From NCBI RefSeq assembly GCF_008806755.1, contig NZ_WAAU01000011.1, positions 128,709 through 192,708 on the forward strand: 64,000 nucleotides of DNA. The letters run 5' to 3'. The position numbers were made by a program, and so were the translations under genes. The notes under the pieces are model-generated. The model saw nothing but the letters and a program-made list of their open reading frames with translations. It did no database searches and was not told the DNA's origin. Shown here piece by piece: positions 53,701-62,507 of the stretch (the first letter of the stretch is position 1; each line of letters starts with the position of its first letter). Source of the DNA: Tenacibaculum aiptasiae. GTDB lineage: Bacteria > Bacteroidota > Bacteroidia > Flavobacteriales > Flavobacteriaceae.

Positions 53701-54561
53701 TTATCTTCTATAAGTTCCATCTGGTAAAACTGTTGGTAGCTTATAGGTTGCATTTGTAAGCAAACTATAAATATCTTTATCTGTAGCCTTCACTTTTGCT
53801 TTCGTATTTAATTTCCATTCTTGCTGTATTTCTCCTAATCTATTTGCTTGTGCTCCTAGTATAGAAGTCATTGACCAGTAAAAATATTCTACTGTTTGAC
53901 AACTTGCATAATCACAAGTACTATCATCATATGTATACCAAGCTTCTGCTGGATATGGATTTGGAATTGTTTGAAAATATCCTCCTCTAGCTTTATCCAT
54001 TGCATTAGCTAACTGAGTTCCTTTTTTTAAGCCAAAAACATTTGGATATGCTTTTGCATGACCAGCAAGATTAATTATGTGCCATATTTCTTCTAATGAA
54101 GCATCAAAACGTCCTGTATGACCATTTGTATGCCACCCTGGAACAGTTTCATCTGCTCCTAAATCTTGTCCTTCGTATCCACTTGGAAAACTTATATTGT
54201 TGTTTTGGTTCTTCCACATAAACAAAAATGCTTTGTTTTGTTTCATTGCATCTAATACTAATTGATTGTCTACAACTCCGTCTTCATTATTATCTAGATA
54301 TTGCGCCATTATATTTGCTGCATGTAATAACTTTACATCTTCTACTCCAGCTAAAGCATAAATTGGAATTCCAAAAACCATTACTTTTTTAGGAAAACTA
54401 CTGAACCCAGTATCTTTATTTGCTTCTATTTTAAAATTAGGGTCATTTCCCGGATTAATCTCTCCCGATGGTGTTGCTACATTGGTATTATCTGAACAGG
54501 AAGCGCTACTGAAAGTAATAATTAATGTTGCTAGTACTTTTAAACTTATAAACTTCATCAT
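53701..54561 (-). CDS. Lipoprotein B of a tandem family with EF-hand-like loop and Glu-x3-His motif
   Basis: 286 aa, lipoprotein signal ending SASC (Cys22). In order: FGIPIYALAG, an acidic loop YLDNNEDGVVDN (88-99) that matches an EF-hand/dockerin calcium loop, FLFMWKN, LEEIWHIINLAGHAKAYP with Glu157 and His161, ARGGYF, a cysteine pair (STCDYASC), and VEYFYWSMTSILGAQ with Glu225. The same blocks in the same order occur in the neighbouring copy. No named family recognised. It begins 4 bases after copy A. Confidence 0.6.
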   Translation of the reverse strand: MMKFISLKVLATLIITFSSASCSDNTNVATPSGEINPGNDPNFKIEANKDTGFSSFPKKVMVFGIPIYALAGVEDVKLLHAANIMAQYLDNNEDGVVDNQLVLDAMKQNKAFLFMWKNQNNNISFPSGYEGQDLGADETVPGWHTNGHTGRFDASLEEIWHIINLAGHAKAYPNVFGLKKGTQLANAMDKARGGYFQTIPNPYPAEAWYTYDDSTCDYASCQTVEYFYWSMTSILGAQANRLGEIQQEWKLNTKAKVKATDKDIYSLLTNATYKLPTVLPDGTYRR

Positions 54562-54565
54562 AATC

Positions 54566-55438
54566 TTATTTAACTTTTGTTCCTATCATTTTTGTATATC
54601 CTGCATTTACTTGCATTGGTACTTTTTTCTTTTTCATAAATTCTAATGCTTTCTTCTGATGTGAGTTTAACTTATTACTCTGCCCTGCAAAATTGATTGC
54701 CCAAATTTGATGTATATACTCGTTTACCGCTGTTACTTTATCATAATTACCGTTTTCTTCTGCATTTTGTACTGAAATGTCATATGTTTTTGCCGCAATA
54801 TCATCATCCATATATTTACGTAAAACTCCTCCTGTTGTAAACTTAAATTCTGGATCTACTCTACTAAAAGCTTCTGTTACTGTATGAAATGTTTCTTCCC
54901 AAAGCGCGTTAAATACTTGTGGCCTCCATGTTGAAGAATTTAACTCAGAAATTGTCCAGCCTTTCCCATTATAATCTTTTACATAAGGCCAATTATCTGT
55001 TTGCATGCTCATTCCATACAATCCTTTTCCTTCTACTAAGTTTGCTGCTGATATTTTATCGACCATTGATAAAGGTCCAGAAATAAAAACTAACTTTTGT
55101 GCTAACCATTTATTTAACTCTTTTTTATCATCATCAATAACACCATCGTTATCCTGATCTAAAAAAGAACTGAACAAACGCACACTATGCTCAAATATAT
55201 CTTTACCTGTTGTTCCCGGTGTAGTTTCACTTGAAGTTGGTTTTGCCGCACTTCCTACAATATAAAAGCCATTAATATGATGCACATAATCGGCATTTGC
55301 TTTTAAATAGGTTTCTAATGCATTTGTATTTGTTGCTCCTCCTTCCTCAACTATGGTGTCATTTTTTGAACAAGAAATACTACTAGTTATTAAAATTGTA
55401 AAAGTTATTATACTTACTGAAAACATTTTTTTTATCAT
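54566..55438 (-). CDS. Lipoprotein A of a tandem family with EF-hand-like loop and Glu-x3-His motif
   Basis: 290 aa, lipoprotein signal ending SISC (Cys23). It has the same plan as copy B: GFYIVGSA, the acidic loop FLDQDNDGVIDDD (92-104), KLVFISG, ALWEETFHTVTEA with Glu181 and His185, GGVLRKYM, and NEYIHQIWAINFAGQ with Glu240. Spacing from the His to the later Glu is 55 residues here, 64 in B and 59 in C. First gene of the unit, with a TAATTTTG promoter upstream. Function unknown. Confidence 0.6.
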   Translation of the reverse strand: MIKKMFSVSIITFTILITSSISCSKNDTIVEEGGATNTNALETYLKANADYVHHINGFYIVGSAAKPTSSETTPGTTGKDIFEHSVRLFSSFLDQDNDGVIDDDKKELNKWLAQKLVFISGPLSMVDKISAANLVEGKGLYGMSMQTDNWPYVKDYNGKGWTISELNSSTWRPQVFNALWEETFHTVTEAFSRVDPEFKFTTGGVLRKYMDDDIAAKTYDISVQNAEENGNYDKVTAVNEYIHQIWAINFAGQSNKLNSHQKKALEFMKKKKVPMQVNAGYTKMIGTKVK

Positions 55439-55481
55439 AATCTCTAAGTTTTAGTTCAACTACTTCTTGAACATTTAACTT

Positions 55482-55489
55482 CAAAATTA
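55482..55489 (-). promoter_or_regulatory. -7 promoter element of the tandem lipoprotein genes
   Basis: TAATTTTG on the minus strand, a full consensus match, 43 bases before the ATG at 55438 and downstream of the AraC gene. Confidence 0.55.
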
Positions 55490-55534
55490 TAACCATAAGT
55501 ATAACTAAACACACTCTATAAGTCCGAGTTTCGG

Positions 55535-56587
55535 TTACTCAGACTTCTTTAAACTTTCCTGATATTGTTTCGGAGTAACACCTTCTAGATTTTTAAACGC
55601 TGTATAAAATGTTGATTTTGAAGAAAATCCTGCTTCTTGAGCTAAACCTAACAAGGATAATTGTGCTGCTTTAGGTGAGGCTACCAATTTTTTAAACTCT
55701 TGTACTCTAAATTGATTTACAAAATGATAGAAGTTCTTTTTTGTATGTGTTTTTATCAATTTAGAAAGTTGTCTTTCTTTAATATTTACTTTTTCTGATA
55801 GTAATCGTAAGTTTAAATTTCCATCTAAATACAACTTCTCTCTTTCCATAATTTCTAACATCAATTTAAATTGATTTTCTGTATCTATAACATCTATTTG
55901 TGTTTCTTTTTTCTCATCTATTTGAAATAATGAAGTGGTAAATATTTCTTGTTGTGAAAAACCATTATAAGCAATCCAATAAATCATAAAGAAGGTTAGA
56001 ATTGCTGATGAAAAAGCAAAATACTGCGTTATAATTTCGTTTTGAAACCCAATAATATCTTCTAGAATCCAAAAAACATGAAAGAATAAGAATATGTACA
56101 CAATTGTTCGAATCCATAAAAGTGTTTTATTCTCTATATCCGAATAGTAATCTGTTACTTTATTTTGATGTTCTTTTATATTTTTAAGAATTATATATAA
56201 GAGTATTAGATTAAATACATATTCAAACCACTTTATTTCTTCTTCTGGAAAATCTATTAAATTTGATATTACAAATGGTATAAATAATAGTAAATAAACC
56301 GTTTTAAACTTAACATTTAAAGTAGAATACACATAAAGTAATAATAAAGGAATTGTAGCTAATGTTGTTTGAATTACCTGAATATGTATTGTTTCAAAAG
56401 TTAGTGACTCTAAAAAAGATTCCAATACTTCTATTCCCAAAGACCATAAAAACGCACCTAAAAAGATATTTGCATATTTATTTTTAGACTTTAATGTTAT
56501 TAACAAAAAGCCAAGCATTAGTGCCGTAGCTATTGATAATATGTCTATTATCGACACTAAATTTAATTCAAACGTTACCTGTTCCAT
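55535..56587 (-). CDS. AraC-family regulator with a membrane-embedded N-terminal half
   Basis: 350 aa. Seven hydrophobic segments (about 8-215) precede a cytosolic linker and a C-terminal AraC HTH pair (about 245-345; LRLLSEKVNIKERQLSKLI, then LGLAQEAGFSSKSTFYTAFKN and GVTPKQYQESL). This is the Bacteroidota membrane-bound AraC type, which may sense a lipid or membrane signal. It is immediately upstream of the lipoprotein genes on the same strand (gap 96 bases), so it is their most likely regulator. A weak hairpin overlaps its stop codon. Confidence 0.88.
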   Translation of the reverse strand: MEQVTFELNLVSIIDILSIATALMLGFLLITLKSKNKYANIFLGAFLWSLGIEVLESFLESLTFETIHIQVIQTTLATIPLLLLYVYSTLNVKFKTVYLLLFIPFVISNLIDFPEEEIKWFEYVFNLILLYIILKNIKEHQNKVTDYYSDIENKTLLWIRTIVYIFLFFHVFWILEDIIGFQNEIITQYFAFSSAILTFFMIYWIAYNGFSQQEIFTTSLFQIDEKKETQIDVIDTENQFKLMLEIMEREKLYLDGNLNLRLLSEKVNIKERQLSKLIKTHTKKNFYHFVNQFRVQEFKKLVASPKAAQLSLLGLAQEAGFSSKSTFYTAFKNLEGVTPKQYQESLKKSE

Positions 56588-56606
56588 TTTTTAAAAGTAC
56601 AACAAA

Positions 56607-56644
56607 TAAAAAAGGCAAAAAACTAAGATAGCTTTTTGCCTTAA
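56607..56644 (-). terminator. Terminator of the yceI-like gene
   Basis: AAAGGCAAAAA/TTTTTGCCTT hairpin downstream of the stop at 56680; T-rich on the minus strand. Confidence 0.75.
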
Positions 56645-56679
56645 AGGGAAAAATAATTTGTCGTAAAGACAATTAATTT

Positions 56680-57237
56680 TTATTGCTGATTCATTTCAAT
56701 ATTTATAGTTACAGCTACGTCTTTTCCTACTGGGTTCATTCCTTTTCCTACATTAAAATCTTCTCTTTTTATAGTAGTAGTTAATTTTAACCCTGCTTTC
56801 TTTTTGTTGTTTCTTCCTTCGATAATACCATTTAACTTTCCTTTAAAAACTACTTCTTTTGTAATTCCTTTAATGGTAATATCTCCTTTTGTTTCAAACT
56901 CTTTTCCTTCTAACTTTTTAAAAGATGTACTTTTAAATACAATATTTGCATGTTTTGCTACATCGAAAAAATCTGCCGCTTTTAAATGATTATCTCTTCC
57001 TGACTGATTTGTATTTATTGTTGCTGCATCTATGGATACTTCAAACTTTGGGTCTTCAAACTTATCATTACTAACTGCTGTAATATCAAACTTTCCAAAG
57101 TTTCCTGTTACTTCTGAAATCATAAAGTGTGATACTGAAAAAGTAATTGACGAATGTGCATTATCTACTTTCCAAGTGGTTTGTGCATTTATGGTTAACG
57201 ATACAAATGCTATAAGCGAAAAGATTATTTTTTTCAT
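56680..57237 (-). CDS. YceI-family periplasmic lipocalin-like protein
   Basis: 185 aa. Signal peptide (about 1-18), then the YceI fold: WKVDNAHSSITFSVSHFMISEVTGNFGKF, GRDNHLKAADFFDVAKHANIVFKS and DITIKGITKEVVFKGKL. The family binds isoprenoid quinones or similar amphiphiles in an eight-stranded barrel. Divergent from the following AraC regulator, whose start lies 87 bases away, so that regulator may control it. Confidence 0.93.
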   Translation of the reverse strand: MKKIIFSLIAFVSLTINAQTTWKVDNAHSSITFSVSHFMISEVTGNFGKFDITAVSNDKFEDPKFEVSIDAATINTNQSGRDNHLKAADFFDVAKHANIVFKSTSFKKLEGKEFETKGDITIKGITKEVVFKGKLNGIIEGRNNKKKAGLKLTTTIKREDFNVGKGMNPVGKDVAVTINIEMNQQ

Positions 57238-57323
57238 TATTTTTAAGTTTTTTAAATCTGTGACGAAAGTATAGTTCGTTTTCCTTTAAAAGTTATTAAA
57301 AACAGAAAACTACTTATGAATTT

Positions 57324-58145
57324 ATGCCTAATGATATTCCCATTCATAGCTTAACCACTGCTTATAACATAAATGTAGCTCCCATTTCTCATAATAATAG
57401 TTATGATTTTAATACTATTCATAAGCATGATTATTTTGAAATTATGTTTTTTGAAAAAGGTGGAGGTTATCAACTTATCGACTTTACCAAAGTTCCTATT
57501 GAAGAGAATAGCTGCTATATTATAAAACCTAAACAATTACACTTAGTAAAAAGACATTCTGAAGCTGATGGTTTAATGATACAGTTTACCAAAGAAATGC
57601 TCTTTTCTGAAGCTTTTTTCTTACTTAAAAATTATTCTGACTCTTCTATTGTTTATCATAAAAACCCAAAATTAACTACTGTTTTTTTTGATTTATTAAA
57701 CACTATTCTGAATGTTCAAAAGAGCAAATCTGAATTTTATAAGGAGAAATCAATTCACCTTCTTTCTACTCTTTTATATTCTTTAGAAGAAAATAGTTCG
57801 AATACCAATTTCAAACAAACTTCTAAAACTATTATTCAATTTATCGATTTGGTTGATATTCATCTTAATTCTAAAACTATTAATGAATACGCTCAAGCTC
57901 TAAACATTTCTAACAAGAAGCTTTCCTTATTGGTAAAAAACGAATTAAACACAACTCCTTTAAAATATATTCATGATGTTTTAATATTGAATATTAAACG
58001 CGATTTAGCTTTTAAAGAACTTAGTCATAAAGAAATTGCCTATAATTACAATTTTGACAGCCCTTCTAACTTTAGTCTTTTTGTAAAAAAACAAACAGGT
58101 TTTAATCCTTCCGAGCTTCAAAAAGAACTCATAAAAAAAGGCTGA
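57324..58145 (+). CDS. AraC-family regulator with cupin N-terminus
   Basis: 273 aa. N-terminal cupin-like sensor domain (FNTIHKHDYFEIMFFEKGGG at about 29-48) and C-terminal AraC HTH pair (INEYAQALNISNKKLSLLVK, then HKEIAYNYNFDSPSNFSLFVKKQTGFNPSEL). Unlike the membrane-bound regulator it is soluble. Divergent from the yceI-like gene and convergent with the M1 peptidase. Effector unknown. Confidence 0.92.
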   Translation: MPNDIPIHSLTTAYNINVAPISHNNSYDFNTIHKHDYFEIMFFEKGGGYQLIDFTKVPIEENSCYIIKPKQLHLVKRHSEADGLMIQFTKEMLFSEAFFLLKNYSDSSIVYHKNPKLTTVFFDLLNTILNVQKSKSEFYKEKSIHLLSTLLYSLEENSSNTNFKQTSKTIIQFIDLVDIHLNSKTINEYAQALNISNKKLSLLVKNELNTTPLKYIHDVLILNIKRDLAFKELSHKEIAYNYNFDSPSNFSLFVKKQTGFNPSELQKELIKKG

Positions 58146-58164
58146 GATAATTCTCAACCTTTTC
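58133..58164. terminator. Terminator between convergent genes
   Basis: AAGGCTGAGA/TTCTCAACCTT hairpin with one mismatch, overlapping the end of the AraC gene, followed by a T-rich stretch. Confidence 0.65.
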
Positions 58165-58184
58165 TATTTATATGTTTACTTTAT

Positions 58185-60029
58185 TTACTCTTTTGTAAAT
58201 GTATTGTTCGATAAATTAATATCTGCCATTAATTTTGATGGGTCAATTTCTACCGATTTTACATCTTTTGATGCTTCAAATGTATAGGTTGGATGTGCAA
58301 ATGTCCAATCTTTTATAACTGTTGCATTTGTTGGTTTTTCTCCTCGCATCATACGTAATGGTATGTTAAATGCTTCTTTTGTACCATCTGTATAAATTAC
58401 CTCTACGTCTATTGGCATTGGCATTTTACCTATTCTTTCTAAAGTAATATCTTTTCCTTCTACAGATTTCACTCCATAATCTATTGTATGTGTAGTTTGT
58501 GTCCATTCGTTTAAGAACCAATCTAACTGCATTCCTGAAACTTTTTCTGCTGTTCTTTTAATATCGTTTGGTGTTGGATGTTTGAATGCAAAATCGTTAA
58601 AATACTTTTTTAATGTTTTTGCTACATCTTCTTGACCTATAATATACTCTAGCTGTGTTAAAAAGATATTTCCTTTTGAATAGCTTCCCATTCCGTAAGC
58701 CATATTTGTATGATATCTATCTGCATGAGTTGATAATGGCTCTTCTGCATTATTACTCACAACATAATTATAGTATCTATATGATCCTGTATGTGGATTT
58801 TCTTTTCCTTTATTTAAAATTTCATTCTCTGCCTTGTTTGAAATATAGGTTGTAAAACCTTCATCCATCCAAGGGTGTTTGCTTTCATTTGTTGCTAGTA
58901 AAAACTGGAACCATGTGTGTGCTAACTCGTGTGCTGTTACACCAAATAAACTTCCCCATTTACGTTTTCCTGTTATTAAAGTACACATTGCATACTCCAT
59001 ACCTCCATCTCCTCCTTGGATTACTGAATATTGTTTGTATGGGTACTGACCTATATGCTTACTAAAATAATCCATTAACTCTGCAGTCTTTGGCTGTAAC
59101 TTCTTCCAGTTTTCTTGAAAAAATGGCGATAAACTCTTTTTGTATAAAAAGTGTAAATCTATTCCATTTTCCATTTTATATGTATCATGAATATAGTCTG
59201 GATCTGCTGCCCAAGTAAAATCGTGTACATTTGGTGCTTTAAACTTCCATGTTAATTTATCTCCTGATGGTAAATTTAATGCTTCGTTTTTATCTTCGTA
59301 TCCGTGTCCTACTTCTTGTGCATTTTGTACATATCCTGTACCTCCAACTACATAGTTTTTATCAATATGTAAGGTTACATCAAAATTACCCCAAACTCCG
59401 TGGAATTCACGTCCTAAATAAGGTGGTGTATGCCATCCTTCGAAATCGTACTCGGCCATTTTAGGGTACCATTGTGTCATTGATAACGCAACTCCTTCTT
59501 TGCTATCGCGACCTGAACGTCTAATTTGTTTTGGTACTTGCGCATCAAAAACCATATCAAACGTTACACTCTCTCCTGGTTGAATTGCTTTGTTTAAAGT
59601 TACCTCTAAAATAGTCCCAACAGTTTCGTGTTTTACTTGTTTACCATCTTGTTTTAATGTATTTACTTTAATATACCCTATTTCCGATGGTAATAACTTA
59701 CTTATTCTATCGCCAACTCTTTTATCTGGATCTTTGATATTTCTTGAACGCACATCCATTTGAGATCCTGGCTGAAATGCATTAAAATACAAGTGATAAA
59801 ATACTTTGTTTAATACATCTGGTGAATTGTTAGTATATACTAACTTTTGAACTCCTTTGTACTGATATGTTTTTACATCCATATCAATATCCATAGTATA
59901 ATCTACATGTTGTTGCCAATAAGTACTGCTTGCCGAAGTTTGCTTATTTACAGGTGCTTTATCTACTTTTTTAGATGCCGCACAAGAAATCATTGACAAT
60001 ATTGAAAGTCCTAGTATTATTTTTTTCAT
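58185..60029 (-). CDS. M1-family metallopeptidase lipoprotein
   Basis: 614 aa. Lipoprotein signal ending MISC (Cys16). GGMEY at 342-346 and HELAHTWF with His367, Glu368, His371 and the distal Glu390 (MDEGFTTY) define the M1 gluzincin site. M1 enzymes remove N-terminal residues from peptides. The C-terminal domain is beta-rich. It immediately follows a small membrane protein gene (one-base gap), so the two are cotranscribed. Confidence 0.94.
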   Translation of the reverse strand: MKKIILGLSILSMISCAASKKVDKAPVNKQTSASSTYWQQHVDYTMDIDMDVKTYQYKGVQKLVYTNNSPDVLNKVFYHLYFNAFQPGSQMDVRSRNIKDPDKRVGDRISKLLPSEIGYIKVNTLKQDGKQVKHETVGTILEVTLNKAIQPGESVTFDMVFDAQVPKQIRRSGRDSKEGVALSMTQWYPKMAEYDFEGWHTPPYLGREFHGVWGNFDVTLHIDKNYVVGGTGYVQNAQEVGHGYEDKNEALNLPSGDKLTWKFKAPNVHDFTWAADPDYIHDTYKMENGIDLHFLYKKSLSPFFQENWKKLQPKTAELMDYFSKHIGQYPYKQYSVIQGGDGGMEYAMCTLITGKRKWGSLFGVTAHELAHTWFQFLLATNESKHPWMDEGFTTYISNKAENEILNKGKENPHTGSYRYYNYVVSNNAEEPLSTHADRYHTNMAYGMGSYSKGNIFLTQLEYIIGQEDVAKTLKKYFNDFAFKHPTPNDIKRTAEKVSGMQLDWFLNEWTQTTHTIDYGVKSVEGKDITLERIGKMPMPIDVEVIYTDGTKEAFNIPLRMMRGEKPTNATVIKDWTFAHPTYTFEASKDVKSVEIDPSKLMADINLSNNTFTKE

Positions 60030-60030
60030 T

Positions 60031-60435
60031 TTAAACTAATTTAATTCCCATGTTGGTTAATGTCTTTTTTAAGTTTTCTATTTCTTCTAAATTTCTCAAA
60101 ATAGGAAAACTTCGTCTTTTTCCGTTTAATAATTTTAAAAAGATACGTTCTTTTCCGTATATCTTTTTTACCTCTAGTCCTTCTATCTCTTCCAATTTAT
60201 ATATTGATTTCCAAGATCTTTTTGTAAAAAAGAAGAATATTACAAATATTGAAACTAATGCAAGAATTGCTAATCCAATAAAAAGTAATTCGTTTTTTTC
60301 AAAACTTATATATGATAGTTGAAAAGCCATATTAAAAACATTTACTGCCATTAAAATGATAATTAACCATGTATGGTTGGCTACTTCGTCTTTAATACTA
60401 ATTTCTTTATTTAATTTATTAAACTCTAACTTCAT
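60031..60435 (-). CDS. Small membrane protein of unknown function upstream of the M1 peptidase
   Basis: 134 aa. A soluble N-terminus (about 1-22), two membrane helices (about 23-70), then a basic C-terminal segment with KKIYGKERIFLKLLNGKRRSFPILRNLEEIENL that looks like a short PH-like or bPH domain. No family recognised with confidence. One base from the M1 peptidase gene, suggesting a shared role at the membrane. Confidence 0.55.
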   Translation of the reverse strand: MKLEFNKLNKEISIKDEVANHTWLIIILMAVNVFNMAFQLSYISFEKNELLFIGLAILALVSIFVIFFFFTKRSWKSIYKLEEIEGLEVKKIYGKERIFLKLLNGKRRSFPILRNLEEIENLKKTLTNMGIKLV

Positions 60436-60449
60436 AAGTTATTTATAAC

Positions 60450-60482
60450 AAAAAAAGAGCATCAAAATATAATGCTCTTTTC
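60450..60482 (-). terminator. Terminator of the subtilase gene
   Basis: AAAAGAGCAT/ATGCTCTTTT hairpin with a 9-base loop beyond the stop at 60500. Confidence 0.85.
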
Positions 60483-60499
60483 GTTTTTTTATGCTACTA

Positions 60500-62140
60500 T
60501 TATTTTCTTCCGTTTACCATTCTGTCTGCCATTCTTACTGCATTGTATGCATTAACAACACGACCTGAAACTGATAAATCCGCGAAAGGAACTATTTCTT
60601 CTTTATTACCATATCTAGCACCAGTACCTGGCTTAATAACCTCTAAATCTATTTTAGTTCCTGAGTTCATCAAGATGTGTTTTACCTGACTTGCAGATAA
60701 TTTTGGATAATAAGAACGTACTAATGCTGCTACACCTGCTGCTGCTGGAGAAGCCATAGACGTTCCACTAATTTTCTTATAAGTACTATCTGGATATGTT
60801 GAGTGAATTTGTACTCCTGGAGCAAACACATCAACATTTATTTTTCCGTAGTTTGAAAAAGTTGCTGGTAATTTTTTATCATAGTTAGCACTCATTGCTC
60901 CTATTGTTAAAAAGTTATCTGCTACTTCGTTTACTAAGTCTGGTGCATCGTTTGGAAATGTTTTTTCTACATCTATATTTTTACCATCATTTCCTGCTGC
61001 ATTTACAATTAATACATCTTTAGATGCTGCATATTTAATTGCATCATAAACCCATTCTTTATTTGGTGAAAATCCTTTACCAAAACTTGTATTAATTACT
61101 TTTGCTCCATTATCTACTGCATAACGAATACCTAAAGCAACATCCTTATCATACTCATCTCCATCTGATACTGAACGTACTGCCATCATTTTTACATTAT
61201 TAGCAACTCCATTCATTCCTATTCCATTATTCCTTTTTGCACCAATAATACCAGATACATGAGAACCGTGAGACTCACCTTTTTCTGAATGACCTGTATT
61301 ACCATTTCCATATCCTGGTTTATCTTTAATATCATAAGCATTGTCTCCTACAACTGTACGATAATCCGTTTTTAAGTTATCTCCAGCAATTGTAGCTTCT
61401 GCAGTTTTCACCAAACCACTTAAAACTTTTCCAATACTAGCTAAAGTATAACCATTTCTTTTTGCAAAATCTGCAGTGCCTATAGCAGCTTTTAATTTTT
61501 CATCAGTAGTATTAATTGCCTCTATTTCTTTATCAGTATAATCTGATTTTTTGAAATATTTTGTTAATAATTCATCTGCAAATTTTACACGTGCTAACAT
61601 TTCTCCATAACGCACTTTATCCTTTTTAGCTCCTTCAATTTTTTTAGTTTGAAATGCTTTTACTTCTTTTAATGTTTCTTCATCAGCAATTGAAGGATTC
61701 ATTAAAATACGCTCATATTCTAGGTGCTCTTTGTATGATTTTCCTAAGAAGTTCCATCCGTTGATATCATCAACATAACCATTCTTATCATCATCTATTC
61801 CGTTTCCTGCTATCTCTTTAGTATTTACCCAAGCAACATCAACTAAGTCTTCATGTTTTAAATCGGTACCTGAATCAACAACTCCCACTATTACTGGTAC
61901 ACTTTTCTTTCCTTTCAAGAACTCATATGCTTTGTTCACACTCATTCCTGGAATGGTATCTGTTGCTAAATCTAGGTGTTGCCAATTATCTTTTTCGCTA
62001 TCCGTTAACTTTGCTTTTTTTGCTGGAAGGTTTACTACGGTATTAGACCCTGTTGGCACAGGCACTTTACTAACTGTTTTACAACTAGCTAGAATTGATA
62101 CTGCTACAGCAGAATAAAATACTGGCTTTAAAACTCTCAT
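60500..62140 (-). CDS. S8 (subtilisin-like) serine protease lipoprotein with a large insertion
   Basis: 546 aa. Lipoprotein signal ending LASC (Cys20). The catalytic triad is Asp89 in GVVDSGTD, His291 in SHGSHVSG and Ser461 in GTSMASP. Between Asp and His lie about 200 residues, of which about 131-265 form a charged, mostly helical insertion not found in the canonical subtilase core. No propeptide inhibitor domain was recognised. Divergent from the small double-glycine-leader peptide across 87 bases; -7 element TACATTTG at 62166-62173. Confidence 0.93.
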   Translation of the reverse strand: MRVLKPVFYSAVAVSILASCKTVSKVPVPTGSNTVVNLPAKKAKLTDSEKDNWQHLDLATDTIPGMSVNKAYEFLKGKKSVPVIVGVVDSGTDLKHEDLVDVAWVNTKEIAGNGIDDDKNGYVDDINGWNFLGKSYKEHLEYERILMNPSIADEETLKEVKAFQTKKIEGAKKDKVRYGEMLARVKFADELLTKYFKKSDYTDKEIEAINTTDEKLKAAIGTADFAKRNGYTLASIGKVLSGLVKTAEATIAGDNLKTDYRTVVGDNAYDIKDKPGYGNGNTGHSEKGESHGSHVSGIIGAKRNNGIGMNGVANNVKMMAVRSVSDGDEYDKDVALGIRYAVDNGAKVINTSFGKGFSPNKEWVYDAIKYAASKDVLIVNAAGNDGKNIDVEKTFPNDAPDLVNEVADNFLTIGAMSANYDKKLPATFSNYGKINVDVFAPGVQIHSTYPDSTYKKISGTSMASPAAAGVAALVRSYYPKLSASQVKHILMNSGTKIDLEVIKPGTGARYGNKEEIVPFADLSVSGRVVNAYNAVRMADRMVNGRK

Positions 62141-62165
62141 GATATCTTTAAATTATTTTATTAAT

Positions 62166-62173
62166 CAAATGTA
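62166..62173 (-). promoter_or_regulatory. -7 promoter element of the subtilase gene
   Basis: TACATTTG on the minus strand, full consensus match, 25 bases before the ATG at 62140. On the other strand TATATTTA (62193-62200) could serve the peptide gene. Confidence 0.5.
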
Positions 62174-62227
62174 AATTTATTATTAATATTTATATATTTA
62201 GCCTTTATTAACAAAATTTTAAACAAA

Positions 62228-62431
62228 ATGAAGAGCATTGAAAATTTAAAAGCATTTGAAATTTCTAAAGAAAAAAGAAAAAACATTAATGGAGGATCTG
62301 TTCCTAGCAACTATGAATTACTGACAGGAGATTATAGTGGTGGAGGTTTTGGCGATGGTGGTGGTAGAACACTTGGCCCTTGTAGAAGATTTTCTCGTAG
62401 GCACCCTGTAGGTTCTAGATGTAATGATTAG
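62228..62431 (+). CDS. Double-glycine-leader peptide, putative secreted or bacteriocin-like precursor
   Basis: 67 aa. Residues 1-23 form a leader ending NINGG, with Ile20 at -4 and Ile12-Ser13 at -12/-11, positions normally hydrophobic in leaders cut by C39-peptidase ABC exporters; the usual Glu-Leu at -8/-7 is Lys-Arg. The predicted core of 44 residues starts SVPSNYELLTGDY, has a Gly-rich middle (SGGGFGDGGG) and a cationic end with two cysteines (Cys52 and Cys65, in GPCRRFSRRHPVGSRC). Bacteroidota carry many such GG precursors. No exporter or modification enzyme lies in this window. A terminator follows at once. Confidence 0.7.
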   Translation: MKSIENLKAFEISKEKRKNINGGSVPSNYELLTGDYSGGGFGDGGGRTLGPCRRFSRRHPVGSRCND

Positions 62432-62463
62432 TTTCTACAACTAAAAAAGAATTTCAACTTTTC

Positions 62464-62507
62464 ATAACCCCTTAGTAGTTTTATATAACTCTAAGGGGTT
62501 ATTTTAT
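62464..62507. terminator. Bidirectional terminator between the peptide gene and the MBL hydrolase
   Basis: AACCCCTTAG/CTAAGGGGTT (62466-62475 and 62491-62500) with an inner AGTT/AACT stem; A/T-rich on both sides. Confidence 0.88.
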
